From JBDRGC01 sp043818215 (lineage in GTDB: Bacteria > Chloroflexota > Anaerolineae > Anaerolineales > UBA11858), in NCBI GenBank assembly GCA_043818215.1, contig JBDRGC010000198.1, positions 1-5,657 of the forward strand: 5,657 nt of DNA, in the 5' to 3' direction. Shown here piece after piece: positions 1 to 4,567 of the stretch. A program made the position numbers and the translations under genes. The number at the start of each line of letters is the position of its first letter. The first letter of the stretch is position 1. The notes under the pieces were generated by a model. It saw nothing but the letters and a program-made list of their open reading frames with translations. It did no database searches and was not told the origin of the DNA.

Positions 1-15
1 AAGTAAGTGATATCT

Positions 16-40
16 CGTTCCACTGCTCCGCAGCGGAACG
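16..40. repeat. Short hairpin in the 5' flank
   Basis: An inverted repeat: CGTTCC, one A/C mismatch, CTGC, a 3-nt TCC loop, then GCAG and GGAACG, giving ten pairs in all. There is no T-run after it, so it is not a classical terminator. The rest of 1-198 is GC-rich, has no supported gene, and shows no promoter I would defend for the cassette that follows. The hairpin may be the end of a dispersed repeat cut by the window edge. Confidence 0.35.
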
Positions 41-198
41 CTTGCAAGGATGTTCTACGTCCCAGAGTGAAGCGCAGAGCGCATAATCGGTGGGTTCGCC
101 AAAGGCACTCGCTTCGCGTCGCGGCGCAGGAGCATCGTAACCAGAGCAAGGCCATCACTTAATATCTAGCCACTACCAAAGATAGTTACGGTGAAACA

Positions 199-519
199 AT
201 GCCAAAACAGATCGATCAACTACGTGAGCAATTGCTTCCTATTCTACGGAGGTACCACATCCAGAAAGCCATCCTTTTTGGGTCATGGGCGCGCGGCGAG
301 GCTACACGGCGCAGCGATGTCGATTTGATCCTGGTGCAAAATACGGAAAAAAGATTTTTAGAGCGGTATGACGGTATTTTCTACGAAATGAACAAGGTAA
401 TTGCAGATAGAGTTGTGGAATTGCTCATCTATACCCCAGATGAACTGGCTGCAATTTCCCATCGTCCTTTTATTGCCAGAGCCTTGAAAGAAGGGAAGGT
501 GATCTATGAGTCAAAGTAA
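199..519 (+). CDS. MNT-type nucleotidyltransferase, probable antitoxin of an MNT/HEPN pair
   Basis: This 106-residue protein is a minimal nucleotidyltransferase of the DNA polymerase beta superfamily. The signature is plain at residues 28-43: GS, ten residues, then D40-x-D42, the two metal-binding aspartates, preceded by the usual hydrophobic strand (AILFGS). E74 in a later strand (VVELLIY) is the likely third acidic residue. The length is normal for the family, and the protein looks intact. In studied MNT/HEPN systems such as MntA/HepT the enzyme adenylylates and so silences the HEPN partner; that role is inferred here from family and neighbour. The ATG at 199 follows a weak GGTGA about 4 nt upstream. 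The stop lies 14 nt inside the next gene, so translation is probably coupled. I am confident of the domain and less so of the antitoxin role. Confidence 0.9.
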   Translation: MPKQIDQLREQLLPILRRYHIQKAILFGSWARGEATRRSDVDLILVQNTEKRFLERYDGIFYEMNKVIADRVVELLIYTPDELAAISHRPFIARALKEGKVIYESK

Positions 520-922
520 AAACCAATACGAGGCAGAGCGGTGGTTTCAAACAGCCCAGGAAGACCTGCAAGCTGCGCAGATCTTGCGAGAGGCTGATAT
601 TTACGCTCACGCATGTTTCCACGCTCAACAATGCGGCGAGAAATCGCTCAAAGCCATGTGGTATCTGCTCGATTGCGATCCGTGGGGGCATTCCATCCAG
701 CGGTTAGTGAGAGAATTCCCAGAGCTGGATCGGATCGCCGACCAAGATGAGTGGTTACAGCGGGGCGCGTTTTTAGATCGGTTCTATATCCCTACACGTT
801 ATCCGAACGGCTTGCCTGATCTGACCCCAGGGCAAAGCTATTTTCGGCAGGACGCTGACCAAGCGATTGAACAGGCTAATTTCTTTCTGGATGCCTGCCG
901 GGAGTTGTTGGCATCTGCATAA
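506..922 (+). CDS. HEPN-domain protein, probable toxin partner of the MNT gene
   Basis: This 138-residue, mainly helical protein resembles the COG2250-type HEPN family. Typical features are the AERWFQTAQEDLQAA opening (residues 10-24), the central block CFHAQQCGEKSLKA (37-50), HSIQRL (62-67) and the YIPTRYP motif (94-100). The start at 506 is supported by a purine-rich AGGGAAGG ending about 6 nt upstream, and the gene overlaps the MNT gene by 14 nt, the usual order for this pair. Many HEPN toxins are RNases using an R-x4-6-H motif. The only histidines here are H35, H39 and H62, and none sits in such a motif in the C-terminal half. The protein may therefore be a non-RNase or adaptor form, or a toxin with other chemistry. 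The domain call is firm; the activity is open. Confidence 0.85.
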   Translation: MSQSKNQYEAERWFQTAQEDLQAAQILREADIYAHACFHAQQCGEKSLKAMWYLLDCDPWGHSIQRLVREFPELDRIADQDEWLQRGAFLDRFYIPTRYPNGLPDLTPGQSYFRQDADQAIEQANFFLDACRELLASA

Positions 923-950
923 TTAGCATGAGCAAAATCCATCCTCGCGC

Positions 951-1017
951 TAACAGATGTCACTTGACGCTCTACTAGACATCTGTTAATGTTATAGAAT
1001 GTTCGACAAGTGTCGAA
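951..1017. promoter_or_regulatory. Three ACA-N2-TGT dyads before the glutamate dehydrogenase leader
   Basis: Three short dyads share the core ACA-N2-TGT: 953-960 (ACAGATGT), 979-986 (ACATCTGT) and 1006-1013 (ACAAGTGT). Their centres are 26 and 27 bp apart. The first two also form the arms of an 11-bp perfect inverted repeat (951-961 and 978-988), and the third is the core of a perfect 16-bp palindrome, TTCGACAAGTGTCGAA, at 1002-1017. This looks like a multi-site operator for a dimeric repressor. BlaI/MecI/CopY-family operators have a TACA-N2-TGTA core of this kind, but no such regulator is encoded in the window, so the regulator is unknown. Confidence 0.5.
964..998 (+). promoter_or_regulatory. 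Candidate promoter for the small ORF and glutamate dehydrogenase
   Basis: TTGACG at 964-969 resembles a -35 box. TATAGA at 993-998, preceded by TG at 990-991, resembles an extended -10. The gap between them (23 nt) is too long for a standard sigma-70 promoter, so the extended -10 may act alone. A start near 1005 would fall inside the third dyad, which fits repression by a bound protein. The assignment is weak. Confidence 0.3.
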
Positions 1018-1029
1018 TGAGGTATTGCC

Positions 1030-1143
1030 ATGAGCTTACTATCAATCATCAAAGTTCCGGCACTCACCGTAGCGGGCGCCATACCGTGGTGCCCGTGTGT
1101 ATTTAACCTAAAAGGCAGTTTTGAATGGAGAAAATTAACATGA
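1030..1143 (+). CDS. Possible 37-residue leader peptide translationally coupled to glutamate dehydrogenase
   Basis: A small ORF of 37 codons starts with ATG at 1030, with GAGG at 1019-1022 seven nt upstream, one of the best ribosome binding sites in the window. Its product starts MSLLSIIKVPALTVAGAIPW, is mildly hydrophobic, and matches no family I know. Its TGA (1141-1143) overlaps the preferred dehydrogenase ATG (1140) as ATGA, the classic arrangement for translational coupling. The ORF also contains a strong hairpin (1072-1096). It could be a regulatory leader peptide, a tiny protein, or chance. The good ribosome site together with the exact stop/start overlap argues against pure chance, but codon evidence from 37 codons is thin. 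Confidence 0.35.
   Translation: MSLLSIIKVPALTVAGAIPWCPCVFNLKGSFEWRKLT
1072..1096 (+). promoter_or_regulatory. RNA hairpin inside the leader ORF
   Basis: GCGGGCGCCA (1072-1081) pairs with TGGTGCCCGT (1087-1096) around a 5-nt loop. This gives ten base pairs, two of them G-U. No T-run follows, so it is not an intrinsic terminator. Lying between the candidate transcription start and the dehydrogenase ribosome site, it could slow ribosomes on the leader ORF or act as an attenuator. The function is inference. Confidence 0.4.
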
Positions 1144-2426
1144 CAGAAACACTAAATGCTTTCAAAATGGCGCAAACCCAGTTCGATCACGTAGCCCGAG
1201 TGCTGAACCTTTCACCCGATGTTAGGGAGATACTGCGTTGGCCGGCACGCGAGTTCCGCTTCCAGATTCCGGTCAAGATGGATGACGGCTCTACCCGGGT
1301 GTTCTCTGGTTTTCGAGTGCAGCATAGCGATGCCCGCGGCCCGGCCAAAGGCGGTATCCGCTTCCATTCATCCGAAACTATCGACACTGTTCGTGCGCTG
1401 GCGATGTGGATGACATGGAAATGCGCGGTGGCCAATATCCCCTTGGGCGGCGGAAAAGGCGGCGTAGTCGTTGACCCATCCACTCTGACTGAGGGTGAGA
1501 AAGAAAGACTCTGCCGCGGCTGGATAGATCAAATATATCGCAATATCGGCCCCCGGCAAGATGTCCCGGCCCCCGATGTGGGAACCACACCCCAAATGAT
1601 GGGCTGGATGATGGACGAATACTCGAAGTTGGTGGGGCAATACACCCCAGGTGCTGTCACCGGTAAACCAGTGGGGGGCGGCGGCTCGTTAGGGCGCACC
1701 GAGGCCACCGGTTATGGAGTGATCTACACTATTCGAGATACCATGAAACACCTGGGAATTGACCCCACCGAATCCGTGGCGGCCATCCAGGGCTTTGGCA
1801 ATGTGGCCCAATACGCCGCGATTGGCTTTATCGAAATATTGGGCGGCAAGGTGGCTTGCGTTTCCTATTGGGACCGTGACGACCGAGTACCTTACACAGT
1901 CAGCCACGCAGATGGGATAGACCCTCATTACCTGAAATCCATCACCGACATGTATGGCTCCATCGACAAAGATAAGGCCCGTGAAGCCGGCTATGTCATT
2001 GAAGACAGCAATGCCTGGATTTCTAAAGACGTAGATGTGCTGATCCCGTCTGCTTTAGAAGGCCAGATCAACGCCGAGACAGTCCAGAGTATCAGCAGCC
2101 AGGTGAAAATCATTGCTGAGGGTGCTAACGGGCCGACTACCCCCGAGGCCGACGAAGTGATCAAAGAGCGCGGCATTTTCAATATCCCCGACTTTTTGTG
2201 CAACGCTGGCGGCGTCACCGTTTCGTACTTCGAGGGTGTTCAAAACGATATGAATTTCTATTGGACCCGCGAAGAGGTAATCGAACGCCTCGACAACAAA
2301 ATGACGATAGCTTTCAGCGACGTGTTAGAAATGGCGAAGAAAGAAAATGTTTATATGCGCGATGCAGCCTATATGGTCGCTATCAGCAAAGTTGTCAAGG
2401 CCATGGAGTTGCGCGGCTGGATATAG
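1140..2426 (+). CDS. gdhA: Glutamate dehydrogenase (Glu/Leu/Phe/Val family)
   Basis: A complete hexameric-type glutamate dehydrogenase of 428 residues (about 420-450 is usual), a cytoplasmic enzyme interconverting glutamate with 2-oxoglutarate and ammonia. All key residues are visible. Counting from the ATG at 1140: K70 in KGGIRF, K94 in WKCA, the active-site K106 in PLGGGKGG, and the catalytic D146 in APDVGT. Their spacing (24, 12 and 40 residues) matches what I recall for the Clostridium symbiosum enzyme. The dinucleotide-binding loop is GFGNVAQ (218-224). After it comes VSYWDRDD (241-248) in place of the commoner SDS-type turn, so NAD versus NADP preference cannot be read off. ATG 1140 is preferred because GGAG at 1127-1130 is 9 nt upstream and homologues start MTETLN-like; ATG 1125 in the same frame would add five residues. 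A strong terminator follows. gdhA is the conventional symbol. Confidence 0.95.
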   Translation: MTETLNAFKMAQTQFDHVARVLNLSPDVREILRWPAREFRFQIPVKMDDGSTRVFSGFRVQHSDARGPAKGGIRFHSSETIDTVRALAMWMTWKCAVANIPLGGGKGGVVVDPSTLTEGEKERLCRGWIDQIYRNIGPRQDVPAPDVGTTPQMMGWMMDEYSKLVGQYTPGAVTGKPVGGGGSLGRTEATGYGVIYTIRDTMKHLGIDPTESVAAIQGFGNVAQYAAIGFIEILGGKVACVSYWDRDDRVPYTVSHADGIDPHYLKSITDMYGSIDKDKAREAGYVIEDSNAWISKDVDVLIPSALEGQINAETVQSISSQVKIIAEGANGPTTPEADEVIKERGIFNIPDFLCNAGGVTVSYFEGVQNDMNFYWTREEVIERLDNKMTIAFSDVLEMAKKENVYMRDAAYMVAISKVVKAMELRGWI

Positions 2427-2464
2427 CCTTTAGCGTCGATTATTATTTCGTCTCTGCTCTAACA

Positions 2465-2498
2465 CAAAACAGGCTCTGCTCCGGCAGGGCCTGTTTTG
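2465..2498. terminator. Intrinsic (bidirectional-type) terminator after glutamate dehydrogenase
   Basis: CAAAACAGGC (2465-2474) pairs with GCCTGTTTTG (2489-2498). The stem continues through a T-G wobble and CTGC/GCAG to a TCCG tetraloop, giving 15 pairs in all. The T-run closes the 3' arm and the complementary A-run opens the 5' arm, so it could work on both strands. It lies 38 nt after the dehydrogenase stop codon. Confidence 0.85.
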
Positions 2499-2499
2499 C

Positions 2500-2528
2500 T
2501 TGCGTTCCGTCCCAAAATCCACTACAAT
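2500..2528 (+). promoter_or_regulatory. Candidate leaderless promoter facing an interrupted reading frame
   Basis: TTGCGT (2500-2505), a 17-nt spacer and TACAAT (2523-2528) make a plausible sigma-70 promoter; the -10 box is 5/6 to consensus. An ATG lies only 6 nt further on, at 2535, with no ribosome binding site, the geometry of a leaderless transcript. The frame from that ATG runs ten codons to a TAG at 2565-2567, exactly at the border of the palindromic element. Confidence 0.35.
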
Positions 2529-2564
2529 CTAAACATGACCCCACACTCTGCGGCTTTTGCTCAT

Positions 2565-2749
2565 TAGACTTGTTGCTGAATAAACGAAACTAGAAATTGG
2601 ACACGGATATTACCCAAAGGGCACGCTGCCACGGATTTACCCTTCGGGCTCTGCCACGGATATTTTTATCAAAAAACAAAGAGAAATCCGTGTTGCTCCG
2701 TGGAATCCGTGTACAAAAGCTTACTTTTTTTTATTGAGCAACAAGTGTA
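2565..2749. mobile_element. MITE-like 185-bp palindromic element with TA-flanked terminal inverted repeats
   Basis: The ends are near-perfect inverted repeats: GACTTGTTGCTGAATAAA at 2567-2584, and the complement of CACTTGTTGCTCAATAAA at 2730-2747, 16 of 18 matching. Each end is bounded by TA (2565-2566 and 2748-2749). A second inverted pair lies inside: TTGGACACGGAT (2597-2608) against ATCCGTGTACAA (2705-2716), 11 of 12. The whole block could fold into one long interrupted hairpin. There is no room for a transposase. TA borders fit elements moved in trans by an IS630/Tc1-mariner-type transposase, which duplicates TA. It could instead be a non-mobile palindromic intergenic repeat. Confidence 0.5.
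2601..2712. repeat. CACGGAT-type interspersed repeats in both orientations
   Basis: CACGGAT occurs forward at 2602-2608, 2630-2636 and 2655-2661, and inverted (ATCCGTG) at 2686-2692 and 2705-2711, with a further CCGTGG at 2698-2703. The forward copies are separated by related 18-21 nt linkers containing ACCC-N3-GGG and ending CTGC. The forward and inverted sets can pair with each other, for example 2630-2638 with 2684-2692. They form the core of the larger palindromic element. Repeats of this CACGGATT type are familiar to me from intergenic DNA of several environmental phyla. Confidence 0.6.
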
Positions 2750-2959
2750 TTATCTGTTTACTCGGTATGTCCCTTCTAGCTGCGTTTTCCTGCGGCAGGG
2801 GTTGCTGGCGATTCTGCTGCCGGTTCTGGGGCCGTTTTTTTGTGATCTGGATGCGGCCGGGGCGGGCAGTGTGAAACTCGGACGTGTGCCCAAAAGTGTG
2901 GTAAACATAGAAAACAGCAGTTCCCGGTATAGGAATCGCTGGTACGGAGGTGGAATACG
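2750..2959. other. Spacer between the palindromic element and the ybaK-like gene
   Basis: Apart from the speculative interrupted frame, I see no gene here. CGGTT and GGCCG (2821-2834) can form a weak hairpin before a T7 run (2835-2841), a poor terminator candidate. GGAGGTGG at 2946-2953 is a strong ribosome binding site for the next gene. No clear promoter box pair was found for that gene. Confidence 0.4.
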
Positions 2960-3436
2960 ATGGAATTAAGCCCCAGTGCCCAGAGAGTGCAAGACGCGTT
3001 GGAGAGTCTCGGCCTGAGGTTGCCGGTGGTCGAGCTGCCCGACAGCACCCGCACCGCCGCCGAGGCAGCCCAGGCCATTGGCTGCACCGTTGGTCAGATT
3101 GCCAAATCGTTGATCTTCAAAACCAAGATTACAGGGCGTCCGCTGCTTGTGATTACCAGCGGGGCTAATCGAGTACACGAGAAGCGAATCAGCCAGGTGT
3201 TGGGTGAAAAGATTGGCAAGGCGGATGCCGATTTCGTCCGTAAACACACGGGGTTTACGATTGGCGGGGTGCCTCCGGTGGGACATTTGCAGGCACTGAC
3301 AACCTTCATCGACGAGGATTTATTAAAGCACGAGGAGATTTGGGCAGCCGCGGGGACGCCCAATGCAGTTTTCCGTCTCACAGGTGATGATCTGGTGAGA
3401 GCGACCGGGGGAATGGTGATTTCCGTCACTCCGTAG
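2960..3436 (+). CDS. YbaK/EbsC-family aminoacyl-tRNA deacylase
   Basis: This 158-residue single-domain protein belongs to the YbaK/ProRS-INS superfamily, cytoplasmic hydrolases that clear mischarged tRNAs (Cys- or Ala-tRNAPro and relatives) in trans. Recognisable features are the N-terminal helix with the VVELPDSTRTAAEAA segment (23-37), the conserved lysine in QIAKSLIFK (K49), the PLLVITSGANRV strand (61-72) and the glycine/proline loop GGVPPVGH (102-109), all in family order. The length is normal for a free-standing deacylase. The start is well supported: GGAGG at 2946-2950 is 9 nt upstream of ATG 2960. The stop is 12 nt before the next gene, so the two are probably co-transcribed. Which tRNA it edits cannot be told from sequence alone, so no symbol is given. 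Confidence 0.9.
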   Translation: MELSPSAQRVQDALESLGLRLPVVELPDSTRTAAEAAQAIGCTVGQIAKSLIFKTKITGRPLLVITSGANRVHEKRISQVLGEKIGKADADFVRKHTGFTIGGVPPVGHLQALTTFIDEDLLKHEEIWAAAGTPNAVFRLTGDDLVRATGGMVISVTP

Positions 3437-3448
3437 GAATCAAGAGCT

Positions 3449-4324
3449 GTGCGGCGATATTTTTGGATGAAGAAACGCTATCTGTTCATCATGGCTGGAA
3501 TTGTTGTCATCGGGGGGATAGCGATGGCATTTTTGACGCTGCCGCCTGATCAGATACCAGCGCTGATCCTCGCGGATTCTGGCGTTAGTACTTCTGGTGC
3601 AGCCGCAACCATCTTTCCTCTTCAGGCGAGTCCATCCCCCACACTTCCCCCCACCCGCACCCCCTTCCAACCTGCGACCAATACCCCCACCCCCACAGTC
3701 ACTCCATCAGTGACGGCCACGCCATCGCTGACCCCGACGCCCACGGCCTCTCCCACCCCCACGCCGCCATCCGAGGCTCGTATTCAGGGGATTCAAGGTC
3801 GCTGGCCGGCCTATTCATTGAATTGCGAGTCCCGCTCGGCGGTGGATTGGGCAGCCTATTTTGGGGTACAGATCAATGAGATTGCGTTTTTCGATGCACT
3901 CCCAGTTTCCGACAATCCCGATCTGGGATTTGTGGGCGACGTTCATGCTTCCTGGGGGCAGATTCCACCCCACGATTACGGTGTACATGCCAAACCGGTT
4001 GCCAACTTGCTCCGTGAGTATGGTCTCTATGCCAAAGCAGTACGCGGCCTGACCTGGGACGAACTGCGCACTGAGATCGCCGCTGGGAATCCGGTGATCG
4101 TGTGGGTAATTGGTCATGTGGGGCTGGGGACACCGGTCCCGTATACCTCATCCGATGGGCACGCAACGGTGGCGGCACGCTTCGAGCATACTGTCATCGT
4201 GATCGGTTACACAGAATTCGAGATGACGGTGCTGGATGGGAATTGGGTGTATAACCACTCGGTGAAAGATTTTCTGGATTCGTGGGGTGTGTTGGGAAAT
4301 ATGGCCGTGGTGCGGGGGGAGTGA
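3449..4324 (+). CDS. C39-like cysteine peptidase with N-terminal membrane anchor and Pro/Thr-rich linker
   Basis: This 291-residue protein has three parts: a basic N-terminus and hydrophobic segment (about 11-30), a signal anchor or signal peptide; a Pro/Thr/Ser linker (about 61-107); and a C-terminal papain-like domain (about 108-291) resembling Peptidase_C39_2. Candidate catalytic residues are C126 in LNCESRSAVDWAAYFG, H247 in FEHTVIVIGY and D263 in VLDGNW. The domain should face outside the membrane, the linker acting as a flexible wall spacer. The substrate is unknown, and no bacteriocin or ABC transporter gene is nearby to suggest leader-peptide processing. The start is GTG 3449, with AGGA at 3435-3438 ten nt upstream, overlapping the previous stop. 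ATG 3467 (MKKRYLF) is an equally reasonable start, since it keeps the signal segment. Confidence 0.85.
   Translation: MRRYFWMKKRYLFIMAGIVVIGGIAMAFLTLPPDQIPALILADSGVSTSGAAATIFPLQASPSPTLPPTRTPFQPATNTPTPTVTPSVTATPSLTPTPTASPTPTPPSEARIQGIQGRWPAYSLNCESRSAVDWAAYFGVQINEIAFFDALPVSDNPDLGFVGDVHASWGQIPPHDYGVHAKPVANLLREYGLYAKAVRGLTWDELRTEIAAGNPVIVWVIGHVGLGTPVPYTSSDGHATVAARFEHTVIVIGYTEFEMTVLDGNWVYNHSVKDFLDSWGVLGNMAVVRGE
3636..3664 (-). other. Candidate G-quadruplex motif on the minus strand
   Basis: The DNA encoding the start of the Pro/Thr linker has C-runs at 3636-3640, 3647-3652, 3654-3656 and 3660-3664. Read on the minus strand these are four G-tracts of at least three, with loops of 6, 1 and 3 nt, which meets the usual G3+N1-7 pattern. 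It lies on the template strand of the peptidase gene. It is probably a by-product of the CCN/ACN codons, but it could affect transcription. Confidence 0.45.
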
Positions 4325-4361
4325 TGAGTGATGATTGATGAGTGAAGCTTGGTGCAAGGTG

Positions 4362-4391
4362 CGTGAAAACGTGATCAATCACGTTTTCACG
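4362..4391. terminator. Perfect 30-bp palindrome between convergent genes, possible terminator
   Basis: CGTGAAAACGTGAT (4362-4375) and ATCACGTTTTCACG (4378-4391) are exact reverse complements around a central CA. As RNA this gives a 13-bp stem with a TCAA tetraloop. It stands 37 nt past the peptidase stop and about 180 nt past the stop of the oppositely facing lactate permease, where a shared terminator would be expected. No T-run follows on either strand, so termination is uncertain; a protein-binding dyad is the alternative. Confidence 0.45.
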
Positions 4392-4394
4392 TCT

Positions 4395-4552
4395 CCCACT
4401 CCGCTGCGCTTTGGGGACTGCGTCCGTCGATGGTCGGTGGTCGGTAGTCGGTGGTCGGTAGTCGGCGGTCGGTAGTCGGCGGTCGGTGGTCAGTGGTCGG
4501 CGGTCAGTGGTCGGCAGTCGATGGCCCCACTCCGCTGCGTTTCGGGGACTGC
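4395..4552. repeat. 27-bp direct repeats bracketing the heptamer array
   Basis: Copies at 4395-4421 and 4526-4552 match at 25 of 27 positions, both beginning CCCACTCCGCTGCG and ending GGGGACTGC. They are 131 bp apart start to start, and the heptamer array fills the interval. CACGTCTC is also found just outside both: 4388-4395 on the left and 4555-4562 on the right. The arrangement suggests duplication of a composite unit, or insertion of the array into the repeat. Confidence 0.75.
4425..4522. repeat. Heptamer tandem array, 14 units of RGTCRGY type
   Basis: Fourteen uninterrupted 7-bp units. The inner twelve (4432-4515) all fit RGTCRGY, mostly GGTCGGT, AGTCGGC and GGTCAGT. The first and last units are CGTCGAT and AGTCGAT, so both borders read GTCGATGG. 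Such short tandem heptamers occur in cyanobacterial genomes (STRR sequences) and, as I recall, in Chloroflexota spacers. The array lies wholly between convergent genes and has no coding support. Confidence 0.85.
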
Positions 4553-4567
4553 CTCACGTCTCACAAG

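Larger units (their letters stand above)
2535..2969 (+). pseudogene. Possible short reading frame interrupted by the palindromic element
   Basis: The frame opened by ATG 2535 reads MTPHSAAFAH and stops at TAG 2565-2567. If 2567-2749 (183 nt, a multiple of three) is removed, leaving one TA, the same frame continues to a TAA at 2967-2969. The joined product would have 83 residues, with a hydrophobic stretch (GLLAILLPVLGPFF), and would end 10 nt inside the ybaK-like gene. I know no family for it, and the C-terminal part looks little like real protein, so the frame may be chance. What is solid is the frame continuity; that it was ever a gene is speculative. Confidence 0.2.

Noticed and set aside
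85..120. GGTTCG-containing stretch recalling a tRNA T-arm
   Set aside because: No acceptor, D-arm or anticodon stem can be drawn around it.
1..154. Minus-strand frame open from an ATG at about 154 to the left edge
   Set aside because: The product is rich in Cys, Arg and Leu with no recognisable motif, has no good ribosome site, and lies on GC-rich, repeat-like DNA; it looks like a chance frame.
2198..2593. Plus-strand frame overlapping the end of gdhA
   Set aside because: It is mostly a shifted-frame copy of gdhA and runs through the terminator hairpin; no ribosome site or family resemblance.
2821..2841. Hairpin plus T7 run as a terminator
   Set aside because: The stem has only three Watson-Crick pairs plus wobbles, and there is no clear gene upstream that it would end.
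2700..2969. Free-standing 89-codon ORF starting inside the palindromic element
   Set aside because: The ATG lies in repeat DNA with no ribosome site. Only its downstream part is kept, as the speculative interrupted frame from 2535.
4322..4344. TGATGAGTG direct repeat just after the peptidase stop
   Set aside because: Two 9-bp copies in simple-sequence DNA, one overlapping the stop codon; likely slippage with no further structure.
4425..4522. CRISPR-like array
   Set aside because: Units are 7 bp with no spacers and no cas genes are near; it is a simple tandem repeat.
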